NCBI GenBank assembly: GCA_963795835.1
Contig: CAWCJC010000008.1
Location: 434,001 to 498,000 of the forward strand
DNA length: 64,000 bases
DNA from: JALYXI01 sp963795835
Lineage (GTDB): Bacteria > Acidobacteriota > Terriglobia > Bryobacterales > Bryobacteraceae
Direction of reading: 5' to 3'
Positions 26,894 through 35,379 of the stretch are shown piece after piece. The notes beneath the pieces were generated by a model. That model did not search any database and was not told where the DNA came from. It saw only the letters and a list, made by a program, of their open reading frames with translations. Made by a program: the position numbers and the translations under genes. Numbering within the stretch: the first letter of the stretch is position 1; every line of letters starts with the position of its first letter.

Positions 26894-29800
26894 CAACGTT
26901 CTTCATTCGCAGGGCCGTCACGACAACATTGCTGTCCGCGGCGATTCTGATCTTCGGCGTGATCAGTTTTTTCAGTCTTCCTGTGAGCGACCTGCCCAGC
27001 GTGGAGTACCCGACGATTCAGGTCTCCGCCTCGCTGCCTGGGGCGAACCCGGATACCATGGCTTCCAGCGTGGCAACTCCTCTCGAACGGGAGTTTTCTA
27101 CTGTCGCAGGCATCGAAAGCATGTCGTCTTCCAGCTCGCTTGGCTCGACGAATATCACCCTGCAGTTCGATCTTTCGCGCGGTATTGATGCGGCCGCTCA
27201 GGACGTGCAGGCCGCCATTGCGCGTGCGGGCGGAAGCCTGCCCACCAACATGCCCGCGCCGCCTTCTTATTCGAAGGTGAATCCTGCCGAGCAGCCCATC
27301 ATGTACATGAGCATCAACAGCCCCACCATGACGATGGCGCAATTGGATGAGTATGCCGAGACGTTAATCGCGCGGCGCATCTCCATGGTTTCCGGCGTGG
27401 CCCGGGTCCAGGTGTTCGGCGCCAAGAAGTATGCGGTACGCGTGCAGGCCGATGCGGAAAAGCTGGCGGCGCGCGGCGTAGGTCTTGAAGAAGTGCGCGA
27501 TGTGCTGGCAAAAGGCAATTTGAATCTTCCAGCGGGATCGCTCTACGGCGTGAACAAAGCGTTTACGGTTCAATCGAACAGCCAGCTCAACACTGCGCAG
27601 CAATTCGGGCCCTTGATCGTCACCTTTCGCGGCGGCAATCCTGTGCGGTTGCAAGATGTTGCCAATGTGCTGGATTCCGTGACTCAGGACAAAGCGACAT
27701 TCTGGGTTAAAGACACGCCATCCATGGTTCTGGCCGTGAATAAACAGCCGGGGTCGAATACGGTTGCCGTTGTGGATGCGGTGAAGGCACTGGTTCCCAC
27801 GCTGAAGCAGGGCATTCCTGCGGGCATCCACTTGGACGTGCAATTCGACGCATCGCGCAACATCCGCGATTCCATCTCGGACGTAAAGACCACGTTGCTG
27901 ATCACCATCGGGATGGTGATCCTGGTGATCTTCTGCTTCTTGAGAAATTTCTCCGCTACCTTAATTCCCAGCTTGGCGGTTCCGCTCTCGCTCCTGGGCA
28001 CATTTTCGGCGATGAAGTTGTTCGGTTTCACCATCGACACGTTGTCCATGATGGCTATGACGCTCTCGGTCGGTTTCGTCGTGGACGATGCGATCGTAAT
28101 GCTTGAAAATATCGTCCGTCACATGGAAATGGGAAAGACGCGCATGCAGGCCGCACTTGAAGGCGCGCGGGAAGTGGGCTTCACTATCGTGTCGATGACG
28201 ATCTCGCTGGTGGCGGTCTTCATTCCCGTGCTGTTTCTCGAAGGCATCATCGGACGGCTGTTGCGAGAATTCTCCATTACCATCGCGGTGGCGGTTCTGA
28301 TAAGCGGCGTGGTTTCACTGACGCTTACGCCCATGCTGTGCAGCCGTTTTCTTTCGGAAACCGCCCACTATTCGCCGGGCCGTTTCTATCGAGTGTCGGA
28401 GCGCTTCTTTGACGGTCTGACGTCCGCGTATCGCCGCACGCTGGACCAGGCGCTACGCTTCCGCGCCGCTGTACTGGTTACAAGTATCGCGCTTACGGCG
28501 ATTTCGGTGTGGCTGTTCGTCATCATGCCGAAAGGATTCCTGCCAACCGTCGACGTGGGTTTCGCGTTTGGCGGAACCGAAGCTGCCGAAGATACCAGTT
28601 ACGACACCATGGTGAAGTTGCAGCGGCAGGCGGCGGACGTAGTGGGTCGCAACCCGTGGGTGAACTTTTACGTGGCCGGGACGGGCGGGTTCGGAGGTCA
28701 GAACCAGGGCTTCTTTTTCATCGATCTCAAGAAGGACAGGAACCGGCCCAATGCCGAGCAGATCATCGCCGACATGCAGAAAGGCTTTGCCGCTATTCCA
28801 GGTCTCACCGTGTTCTTGCGGGTGCCACCTTTAATCACGCTGGGACAAAATGAAGGCCGCAGTCAATACTCCGTGGCTTTGCAAGACGCGGAAACTTCCA
28901 CGCTGTATCAATGGGCGCCCAAGCTTGAAGCAAAACTGCGCTCGATCCCGGAACTTACCGACGTGTTCAGCGATCTGCGGCTCGCCAGCCCGCGCCTGAA
29001 TGTGGATATCGACCGCGACCGCGCCTTGGCCCTTGGCATCTCGCCAGAAGCCATTGCCAATACGCTTTATTCAGCCTACGGAAGCCGTCGTGTTTCTACG
29101 ATTCAGTCCTCGTCGAACGAGTACGACGTGATTCTTGAAGTGCTCCCGGAACAGCAGCGCAATCCGGACGCCCTCTCCAAGCTCTATCTGCGCGCGACCA
29201 CGGGCAAGCTGATTCCGCTTTCGGTTGTCACGAAAGTGTCGCAGGGCGTTGCGCCCTTGAGCGTGAACCACATCGGCCAGTTACCGGCGGTGAACCTGCA
29301 GTTTAATTTGAAGCCGGGCGTTCCGTTAAGTGAGGCAACCCGTCTTGTTGATCAGGCGGCGCGGGAGATTGGATTGCCGGACACCACCAGCTTCTCGTAT
29401 CAGGGCACCGCGCAAGCCTTTCAGAGTTCGCTCAAAGGGCTGGGAATTCTCCTGCTCATTGCCGTACTGGTGATTTATCTCGTACTCGGTGTGCTTTATG
29501 AGAGCTTCATTCACCCGATCACAATTTTAAGCGGCTTGCCCGCCGCGGGCATTGGAGCGCTGCTCACGCTTCTGATTTTCGGGCAGACACTCAACTTGTA
29601 CTCCTTCGTCGGCATTATCTTGTTGGTGGGCATCGTGAAGAAGAACGCGATCATGATCATTGATTTTGCCGTTCTCGCGCAGCGTAATGAGGGGAAAACG
29701 CCGCACGAAGCGATTTACCTCGGCTGCCTCCAGCGGTTCCGGCCCATCATGATGACCACAATGGCAGCATTGCTCGGCACGCTGCCCATCGCTTTGGGTT

Positions 29801-29967
29801 TAGGTGCCGGAGCCGAGGCGCGCCGGCCGCTGGGGCTTGCAGTGGTGGGAGGGCTGATTTTGTCTCAAATCCTGACTCTTTACATCACGCCCGTCATTTA
29901 TCTTTATCTCTCGCCGCGCGTGGAGGCTCGAAAGCCGGGGCGTGTGCGGGAGCTGGTAGGTGCCTGA
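26890..29967 (+). CDS. RND multidrug efflux transporter (HAE-1/AcrB-like)
   Basis: Inner-membrane proton-driven drug exporter, 1025 residues, complete. It has the N-terminal helix, two large periplasmic loops, and the proton-relay residues in TM4 (GFVVDDAIVMLEN, the two aspartates) with the matching lysine in TM10 (GIVKKNAIMIIDF). The usual FLRNFSATLIPSLAVPLSLLG helix is present. A GTG start overlaps the adaptor gene by four bases. Substrates cannot be predicted. Confidence 0.95.
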   Translation: MTTFFIRRAVTTTLLSAAILIFGVISFFSLPVSDLPSVEYPTIQVSASLPGANPDTMASSVATPLEREFSTVAGIESMSSSSSLGSTNITLQFDLSRGIDAAAQDVQAAIARAGGSLPTNMPAPPSYSKVNPAEQPIMYMSINSPTMTMAQLDEYAETLIARRISMVSGVARVQVFGAKKYAVRVQADAEKLAARGVGLEEVRDVLAKGNLNLPAGSLYGVNKAFTVQSNSQLNTAQQFGPLIVTFRGGNPVRLQDVANVLDSVTQDKATFWVKDTPSMVLAVNKQPGSNTVAVVDAVKALVPTLKQGIPAGIHLDVQFDASRNIRDSISDVKTTLLITIGMVILVIFCFLRNFSATLIPSLAVPLSLLGTFSAMKLFGFTIDTLSMMAMTLSVGFVVDDAIVMLENIVRHMEMGKTRMQAALEGAREVGFTIVSMTISLVAVFIPVLFLEGIIGRLLREFSITIAVAVLISGVVSLTLTPMLCSRFLSETAHYSPGRFYRVSERFFDGLTSAYRRTLDQALRFRAAVLVTSIALTAISVWLFVIMPKGFLPTVDVGFAFGGTEAAEDTSYDTMVKLQRQAADVVGRNPWVNFYVAGTGGFGGQNQGFFFIDLKKDRNRPNAEQIIADMQKGFAAIPGLTVFLRVPPLITLGQNEGRSQYSVALQDAETSTLYQWAPKLEAKLRSIPELTDVFSDLRLASPRLNVDIDRDRALALGISPEAIANTLYSAYGSRRVSTIQSSSNEYDVILEVLPEQQRNPDALSKLYLRATTGKLIPLSVVTKVSQGVAPLSVNHIGQLPAVNLQFNLKPGVPLSEATRLVDQAAREIGLPDTTSFSYQGTAQAFQSSLKGLGILLLIAVLVIYLVLGVLYESFIHPITILSGLPAAGIGALLTLLIFGQTLNLYSFVGIILLVGIVKKNAIMIIDFAVLAQRNEGKTPHEAIYLGCLQRFRPIMMTTMAALLGTLPIALGLGAGAEARRPLGLAVVGGLILSQILTLYITPVIYLYLSPRVEARKPGRVRELVGA

Positions 29968-29985
29968 CGCCTCACGCGCCACCAC

Positions 29986-30447
29986 TCAGATGTGGCAGGC
30001 AGCCAAACCGCGCTTTTCCAAGTACTGCTGGTGGTATTCTTCAGCGCGATAAAACGTAAGCGCGGGAACAATCTCCGTCACAATCGGCTTCTTGAACTTC
30101 GGCTGCCAGCGCGCTTTCGATTCTTCCGCCGCAATCCGCTGCGCCTCGTCGTGGTAGAAGATGGCCGAGCGATATTGTGTCCCATAGTCGGGTCCCTGAT
30201 AGTTCAGGGTGGTGGGGTTGTGGTTTTGCCAGAAAACATCCAGTAGCTGGTTGAAATTGAGCTTTTCCGGGTCGTAATCCACCTCTACGACTTCGGCGTG
30301 GCCCGTCCGATCAGTGCAGACTTCTTTGTAGGTTGGATTTTCCGTCTTGCCGCCTTCATAGCCGACTGCAGTCGCAATTACGCCTTCTAACGTCCGGAAC
30401 GCCGCTTCGACGCCCCAAAAACAGCCTGCCCCAAATGTAGCCTTCAT
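29986..30447 (-). CDS. msrA: peptide methionine sulfoxide reductase MsrA
   Basis: Reduces methionine-S-sulfoxide in proteins. The catalytic motif GAGCFWG with C9, GYEGG, GHAEVVEVDYDP and YRSAIFYHDEAQ are all present. At 153 residues it is a short MsrA without export signal; a C-terminal CHI could hold a resolving cysteine. It is convergent with the RND gene and divergent from the sigma factor gene. Confidence 0.95.
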   Translation of the reverse strand: MKATFGAGCFWGVEAAFRTLEGVIATAVGYEGGKTENPTYKEVCTDRTGHAEVVEVDYDPEKLNFNQLLDVFWQNHNPTTLNYQGPDYGTQYRSAIFYHDEAQRIAAEESKARWQPKFKKPIVTEIVPALTFYRAEEYHQQYLEKRGLAACHI

Positions 30448-30600
30448 ATCCCCATGTTACTCTGCGAATTGTGGTTACGGCTGAAACCCGCCTCTTCGAA
30501 TCCGCGTCCGAAGCTTTGTATGGGCACACTGGCTGGTACGCTTACCCCGGATGTACTCGGGTCTGGCGGAATTGCGGTAAATAGGGTCGTCAGGGAAAGA

Positions 30601-31200
30601 GTGGACTACCTCAATACTCCAGAAGGCGCGTTGGTGCAGCGCGCGCAATCCGGCGATGAGTCAGCTTTCCGCGAAATCGTGGAGAAATATCAGTCTAAGG
30701 TCTTCTCCATCATTCACGGAATTGTCCGGCAGAAGAACGATGTCGAAGACATCGCGCAGCAGGTGTTCTCCAAAGTTTATTTTTCTATCCGCAATTTCGA
30801 TTTTCGGAGTTCTCTGATTACCTGGATCTACAAGATCACCGTAAACGAGTGCTTCGATTACCTTCGGAAGAAAAAGGTACGGAAGCTTGTCTACGAAAGC
30901 GATTTGAGCGAGGACGAAGTGCGCCGGGTGGAAAACACCGAACCAGCTACGGATCGGACCCCCCGGGCCGATACGACTCTTGCGCGTCGTGACTACGTTT
31001 TGAAGCTTTTGACCCGCGTTTCGGACGAAGAACGCAATTTGTTGATGTTGAAAGAAGTAGAAGGATATTCGGTCGAGGAGCTTGCCCGGATGCTCTCGAT
31101 GAACGAAAATACCATCAAAGTAAAGCTTTTCCGCGCGCGCCAAAAATTGGTGAAGGCGTCACAACGGTTGGATCGTGCTCCTGGTGCGGTGGCTGGTTAA
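30601..31200 (+). CDS. ECF-type RNA polymerase sigma factor (RpoE-like)
   Basis: Group 4 sigma factor. Region 2 spans LVQRAQSGDESAFREIVEKY through WIYKITVNECFDYLRKKK; region 4 spans ERNLLMLKEVEGYSVEELA to IKVKLFRARQKL. I place the start at GTG 30601 (VDYLNTPEGALV, 199 residues), with AGGGA just upstream; an open frame continues back to an ATG at 30454 but that extension has no sigma-like sequence. A zinc anti-sigma gene follows ten bases later and a Spy-like periplasmic protein after it, pointing to an envelope-stress circuit. Confidence 0.88.
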   Translation: MDYLNTPEGALVQRAQSGDESAFREIVEKYQSKVFSIIHGIVRQKNDVEDIAQQVFSKVYFSIRNFDFRSSLITWIYKITVNECFDYLRKKKVRKLVYESDLSEDEVRRVENTEPATDRTPRADTTLARRDYVLKLLTRVSDEERNLLMLKEVEGYSVEELARMLSMNENTIKVKLFRARQKLVKASQRLDRAPGAVAG

Positions 31201-31209
31201 GGATAGGTT

Positions 31210-31680
31210 ATGCATCGAATCATTCAGGACGGATTGGAAGAATATCTTGCGGGACGTGCGCCGCGGGATTTGGAAGTCCACTTGAACAATTGCGCCGAAT
31301 GCCGGTTGGAACTGGAAGAATTTGGGTCCGTTTCCAGTCTCTTGCGCCAAGTCTTCGAAACGCCGGATGTGGAAGTGGCTCCTACGGGCAGCTTCTACGC
31401 AAGGGTTGCCCAAAATGTCGCAGAGACTGTAGAAGCGCGAAAGACCGCGTCACCCTGGGCTTTTTTCAGCATTGACGCGGCATTTGGGCGCCGCGTGGCG
31501 TTTGGATCGCTTCTGGCACTGGCGTTGATGGGCAGCTTTCTGATCTCCCGCGAATCGGATGCTGTTATAGATTTGCAGCCCGGGCCTGAGGCTCTGATTG
31601 CACAGCATGAGCCTGTCCCACCCGACGCAACTGTGGATCGGGATCGCATGATGATGACGCTTGCCAGCTACGAACGTTAG
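31210..31680 (+). CDS. zinc-finger (zf-HC2) anti-sigma factor
   Basis: Membrane anti-sigma factor for the adjacent ECF sigma factor. The ZAS motif is H24-x3-C28-x2-C31 (HLNNCAEC). A single transmembrane helix (VAFGSLLALALMGSFLI, about 97-113) separates the cytoplasmic ZAS part from a short periplasmic tail. Total 156 residues. Directly follows the sigma gene in the standard order. Confidence 0.88.
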   Translation: MHRIIQDGLEEYLAGRAPRDLEVHLNNCAECRLELEEFGSVSSLLRQVFETPDVEVAPTGSFYARVAQNVAETVEARKTASPWAFFSIDAAFGRRVAFGSLLALALMGSFLISRESDAVIDLQPGPEALIAQHEPVPPDATVDRDRMMMTLASYER

Positions 31681-31694
31681 GCCCTGCCATCTCT

Positions 31695-32048
31695 ATGTCG
31701 ACATCCACAGCCGCCTATCCCGCCATCTTAAAGAAGCCGCCTGCTGCGGCTATGCTGCCGCTGCTCCTCGTTTTTATCTGCGGCATCGCTGTGGGCGCCT
31801 TGGCGATGAGTTGGAAACATCATGGCCCATCCCCGAGTGACACCTGGAACAAAGTCACTGTTCTGCAGTGGACGAAAGAGCTGAATCTTTCGGAACACCA
31901 GAAACACGAACTTGAGACCATTCTCGACGACTTCGCAAAATACTACGACAACGTGCTTGCCGACGGTAAAGACCGGATTCTTTCCATCCTGGATGATGGT
32001 CAGAAACGGAAGTTCGAACGCATGCTTCAAGAGCGGCACAAGCCGTAA
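31695..32048 (+). CDS. Spy/CpxP-like heavy-metal-resistance type periplasmic protein
   Basis: 117-residue protein with one N-terminal helix (AAMLPLLLVFICGIAVGALAM) and a helical periplasmic part LNLSEHQKHELETILDDFAKYY ... LDDGQKRKFERMLQER, the pattern of LTXXQ/Spy-family sensors and chaperones. As the third gene of the sigma/anti-sigma operon it probably senses or relieves periplasmic stress; anchored rather than free because no cleavage site is evident. Confidence 0.75.
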   Translation: MSTSTAAYPAILKKPPAAAMLPLLLVFICGIAVGALAMSWKHHGPSPSDTWNKVTVLQWTKELNLSEHQKHELETILDDFAKYYDNVLADGKDRILSILDDGQKRKFERMLQERHKP

Positions 32049-32068
32049 GCTGTGATAGTCTTGGCAGG

Positions 32069-32605
32069 GTGATTAGACGTAAGAGTGCCTTAGCCCTCCT
32101 TTTTTTGGTGTCACTTGCGTGCCAGACGCCAGATCGAACTGGGTCATTAGGCACTTACAAAATCGGAGAGCGGGCGCAGCTCGGCTCCATGATCTATAAC
32201 GTGTACGAGACCCAGTACATGATAAAAATAGGCGAGGGGCCCGAAGAGCGGATTCCGAAGAACCGGTTTTTGGTGGTCCACGTGACTGCAGTAAACGGGG
32301 GCGCTGCTAAAGCTGATCAATCGATCCCTACGTTTACTCTGATGGATGATGCGGGAGAAACGTTCAACGAGCTTGACAACGGTGCTGGAGTCCCGGATTG
32401 GCTCGGTTTTTCACGCAAGGTCAGGCCGGCGGAAAGCATTAACGGCAACATCGTATTCGATGTTTCTCCGAAGCACTACCATTTGCGAATCGCCGATGAA
32501 ACGGACCAACATTTTTTATTGGTGGATCTGCCGCTCACATTTGGGGAGCCGACCAGCGCACCACCACCTCCTCCTGCTGCTCCCACTCCTCTTACTGCCA
32601 GGTAG
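32069..32605 (+). CDS. DUF4352-like lipoprotein with proline-rich tail
   Basis: GTG start, signal peptide with lipobox VSLAC, then an immunoglobulin-like DUF4352-type domain (YKIGERAQLGSMIYNVYETQY; NRFLVVHVTAVNGG; FTLMDDAGETFNEL). The last 20 residues are Pro/Ala-rich (APPPPPAAPTPL). This tail is encoded by the same bases that in another frame form the leucine-rich start of the next protein. Function is unknown; such domains occur in secreted immunogenic or antigen-like proteins. Confidence 0.72.
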   Translation: MIRRKSALALLFLVSLACQTPDRTGSLGTYKIGERAQLGSMIYNVYETQYMIKIGEGPEERIPKNRFLVVHVTAVNGGAAKADQSIPTFTLMDDAGETFNELDNGAGVPDWLGFSRKVRPAESINGNIVFDVSPKHYHLRIADETDQHFLLVDLPLTFGEPTSAPPPPPAAPTPLTAR

Positions 32606-33404
32606 ATTGCTGGTCGCAGCAACGCCCGCAAGCCCGAAAATCGTCAACGCTGCGCCACACCAGACTGAAGATGGCCCGATCGTGGCGCGTGGCGATCGGT
32701 TTCGATCAGGCGAAACGGTTTTCTTCAGCTTTCAGGTTTCCGGGTACGAACAATCTGCCGCGAAGGCGGTGCGGCTCTCCTACCGTGTAGAGGCGTTTGA
32801 CCCACACGGCGTCCGGATTGAGGCGCCCGTTGAATCAATCTTCGACGCCACCTTGCATGAGGAAGACAAGCACTGGATGCCAAAGTTGCGGGTTCCGATT
32901 GCCATTCCCCCGGTCGCGCCGCCAGGAACTTACAAGATTGTGGTCCAGGTCACTGACGATATCTCGCACCTGACTGCCATGTCTGAAACCGAGTTTCAGG
33001 TGGACGGCCATGAAGTTCCGCCCAGCGCGGAGCTGACCATCCGTAATTTCAATTTCTACCGGACCGAAGGCGACTCGCATCCTGTTTCCGTAGCCGCGTA
33101 TCACCCCGGCGATTCCCTTTTTGCCCGTTTCGATATCTCTGGATTCCGATACGCCGCTGAAAATACGATTCACGTCTTCTACGACGTTGCATTGGTAAAC
33201 CCGGCTGGCAAGACAATTTACGCACAGGACCATGCCGCCGAGGACCGCAGCTTCTCCTACTATCCGAAACCCTATGTTCCGGGCGAGATGAGCCTGTCTC
33301 TCGAAGCCAACATGCGCGCCGGGGTCTATACACTGATCGTGACTGCGCACGATGAGGTGGGCCACCAGAAATTTGAAGCGAAGCAGGCCTTTACGGTCGA
33401 ATAA
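32541..33404 (+). CDS. hypothetical secreted two-domain beta-sandwich protein
   Basis: Not assigned to a family. Two similar Ig-like domains are visible: GETVFFSFQVSGYEQ...LSYRVEAFDPHGVRI...VPPGTYKIVVQVTDD and GDSLFARFDISGFRY...VFYDVALVNPAGKTIY...RAGVYTLIVTAHDE, an internal duplication. The start is uncertain: a TTG at 32541 gives a plausible signal peptide with a Leu-rich core (LLLLLPLLLL) and an AAT cleavage region; an ATG at 32493 or a TTG at 32607 are alternatives. The chosen start overlaps the previous lipoprotein gene by 65 bases in another frame. Confidence 0.65.
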   Translation: MGSRPAHHHLLLLLPLLLLPGRLLVAATPASPKIVNAAPHQTEDGPIVARGDRFRSGETVFFSFQVSGYEQSAAKAVRLSYRVEAFDPHGVRIEAPVESIFDATLHEEDKHWMPKLRVPIAIPPVAPPGTYKIVVQVTDDISHLTAMSETEFQVDGHEVPPSAELTIRNFNFYRTEGDSHPVSVAAYHPGDSLFARFDISGFRYAAENTIHVFYDVALVNPAGKTIYAQDHAAEDRSFSYYPKPYVPGEMSLSLEANMRAGVYTLIVTAHDEVGHQKFEAKQAFTVE

Positions 33405-33637
33405 GGGGACGTTTGGTCCCGTAATGGGCCACAAGGTAATCCAGCAGAACCTTGCGGTTTTGGATTTTGGCACCGATTGTCGTCATTTTGTCCAGCTCCA
33501 GGCGCCAATCCTCGCGCGATAACCTGGCTTCCCGCACGGGGTCCAGCGGGTGACAGCTGCCGCAGGTGCGCTCCAGGTCCCGTTCAGTGAAAGGCGCACG
33601 GGGGGATGCCGGCCATCCAGATGAATATCGTCAACAT
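33391..33637 (-). pseudogene. small cytochrome c, frame-interrupted at a run of six C
   Basis: On the minus strand an ATG at 33637 opens MLTIFIWMAGIP, a short export signal, but the frame breaks at a six-base C run (33600-33605). Dropping one C joins it to RAPFTERDLERTCGSCHPLDPV and on through EDWRLELDKMTTIGAKI and VLLDYLVAHYG to a TAA at 33391, giving an 81-residue mono-haem cytochrome c with haem motif CGSCH and methionine ligand in DKM. Without that correction the cytochrome frame has no start codon. It diverges from the MocA-like gene and overlaps the end of the preceding gene by 14 bases. Cytochromes of this kind accompany exported molybdenum hydroxylases. Confidence 0.65.
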
Positions 33638-33668
33638 GGCAGGCGACATATCTATTAAGGTATCGGAT

Positions 33669-34256
33669 GTGCCAACCGCAATTCTCGTAATGGCCGCCGG
33701 AGCAGCCCGGCGAATGGGCCAACCGAAACAACTTATGGATTACGGAGGCAAATCGCTGGTACGGCATGCGGTAGAAGCGGCGCATGCGTCGCGTGCTGTG
33801 TTGGTGGCGGTCATCGTCGGTGCTGAGGAAAACGCGGTCCGCGCGCAACTTCAGGGATTACCCACTTTGCTGGTTTCAAATCCGGCTTGGGAAACTGGTA
33901 TGGGATCCACCATCCGGGCGGGTGTGGAGGCAGTTCGGGATCGCCCGGAAATTACTTCCGTGATTCTGACCGTGGCCGACGCGCCTGGCCTGTCTGCCGA
34001 GACCTACAACCGCATTCTCGCCGCGCACAAAGCATCCGGGTTGCCGATTGTCGCATCCCAATACTCTGAGACGGTGGGCGTCCCGGTTCTCTTCGAACGC
34101 CAGTTTTTCGATTCTCTGATGGCTCTTCCCCCGGAACAAGGGTGCAAACACCTGATTTTGACGAACGCGCAAAAAGTGCTGCGCCTGCCCTGCCCGGAAG
34201 CTGCGGCCGACATCGATACACCGGAAGACTATCGCCGGTTCACTGATCCGGCATAA
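33669..34256 (+). CDS. MocA-like nucleotidyltransferase (molybdenum cofactor cytidylyltransferase type)
   Basis: NTP transferase that would attach CMP to molybdopterin. Signature MAAGAARRMGQPKQL near the N-terminus and VADAPGLSAETYNRIL. The GTG at 33669 with AAGG eight bases upstream gives a start directly before the first strand (PTAILVMAAG, 195 residues); longer in-frame ATGs at 33606-33636 would overlap the divergent cytochrome. XdhC follows, so the pair serves maturation of a molybdenum hydroxylase (xanthine dehydrogenase or isoquinoline-oxidase type) whose structural genes are not in the window. Confidence 0.85.
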   Translation: MPTAILVMAAGAARRMGQPKQLMDYGGKSLVRHAVEAAHASRAVLVAVIVGAEENAVRAQLQGLPTLLVSNPAWETGMGSTIRAGVEAVRDRPEITSVILTVADAPGLSAETYNRILAAHKASGLPIVASQYSETVGVPVLFERQFFDSLMALPPEQGCKHLILTNAQKVLRLPCPEAAADIDTPEDYRRFTDPA

Positions 34257-34331
34257 AACGTGCTGCCTACGAACACACCAATGAGGCAGACCAGCGAAAA
34301 GTGCGTGCACTCGCTCTCCTTTGTCGGCTGA

Positions 34332-35372
34332 ATGATGAGGGAGTTGGACGGCATTTTGGACGCTTGGCGCGCGCGGCCCGAGGGAGTGCTCGCGACCGTA
34401 GTGCAGGTTAAGGGTTCCGCATACCGCAGGCCGGGTGCGCGTATGCTGATTCAGCCCGATGGCCGTAGGATCGGTTCCGTAAGTGGCGGGTGCCTGGAAG
34501 GCGACCTTTCCCGTAAAGCCTGGTGGCTCACGGAAAGCGGCCGACCCGTGATTCGAACCTATGACACAACTTCCGATGAGGACGCAGTTTGGGAATTCGG
34601 CCTTGGCTGCAATGGAGTCATCGATGTGCTTCTCGAACGGATAGACTCTCCGGAATCGGGAGAAATAATGCGCTTCCTCAGTCAGGCTCGCGAGCGGCAT
34701 GAAACCGCTAGGATCGCGACGGTCATCGGTGGCCCGCAAACCGGCTCACGTTTGTGGCTTGAGCGGGACTTGCGAGCGGCCGGATCTTTGCGCGGGTCTG
34801 AGATCGCCGACGAAGTAGAGGATTTCTTACGGGAAACCAACCAAAATCACGTAGTCTCTCTCGCTTCCTCGGAGATCTTCTTCGAAGTTGTGGAGCCGGC
34901 ACAGCTCCTGGTGATTTTCGGAGGAGGCCACGACACAATCCCACTGGCCGCCATCGCTAAAGAGCTTGGCTGGCGCGTGAGCGTGATCGATGAGCGCGCC
35001 ACCCAAACAGAACTGGAAATCCCTGCTGAAGCCGCCGTTGTCTTGATGACTCACAACTACGTTCGTGATGGCAATGTGCTCCCGCGTCTTCTCCAGCACC
35101 CCCTTCGATATCTAGGCATCTTGGGCCCGCGGGTTCGCACGGAACGCTTATTCGAAGACCTCGGCATTTCTGTTCCCCCGTTTGTGCATGCTCCGGCCGG
35201 CTTGGATATCGGCGCGGGTACGCCTGAAACCATCGCACTCTCGATCGTCGCTGAAATTTCGGCTACGCTTGCGGGACGTTCGGGGGCCATGCTGCGCGAT
35301 CGCCAGGGCCCTATCTACGACCACCCCGTTGCGCGGTTCCGTCCGCAAGCTGCGCTTTGCGAATTGCCATAA
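34332..35372 (+). CDS. XdhC/CoxI family molybdenum-enzyme maturation protein
   Basis: 346-residue XdhC-type chaperone that binds and sulfurates molybdenum cofactor for insertion into xanthine-dehydrogenase-type enzymes. N-terminal domain: LATVVQVKGSAYRRPGARML, GSVSGGCLEGD (with the conserved cysteine) and GLGCNGVIDVLLE; C-terminal Rossmann part: LLVIFGGGHDTIPLA, YLGILGPRVR and IGAGTPETIALSI. Complete. No molybdenum hydroxylase gene is nearby. Confidence 0.9.
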   Translation: MMRELDGILDAWRARPEGVLATVVQVKGSAYRRPGARMLIQPDGRRIGSVSGGCLEGDLSRKAWWLTESGRPVIRTYDTTSDEDAVWEFGLGCNGVIDVLLERIDSPESGEIMRFLSQARERHETARIATVIGGPQTGSRLWLERDLRAAGSLRGSEIADEVEDFLRETNQNHVVSLASSEIFFEVVEPAQLLVIFGGGHDTIPLAAIAKELGWRVSVIDERATQTELEIPAEAAVVLMTHNYVRDGNVLPRLLQHPLRYLGILGPRVRTERLFEDLGISVPPFVHAPAGLDIGAGTPETIALSIVAEISATLAGRSGAMLRDRQGPIYDHPVARFRPQAALCELP

Positions 35373-35379
35373 TACTGAA

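Noticed and set aside
33405..33419. GGGAC-GTTTG-GTCCC hairpin after the two-domain secreted protein
   Set aside because: Short stem without a following T run on the plus strand and inside the cytochrome c frame on the minus strand; not a convincing terminator.
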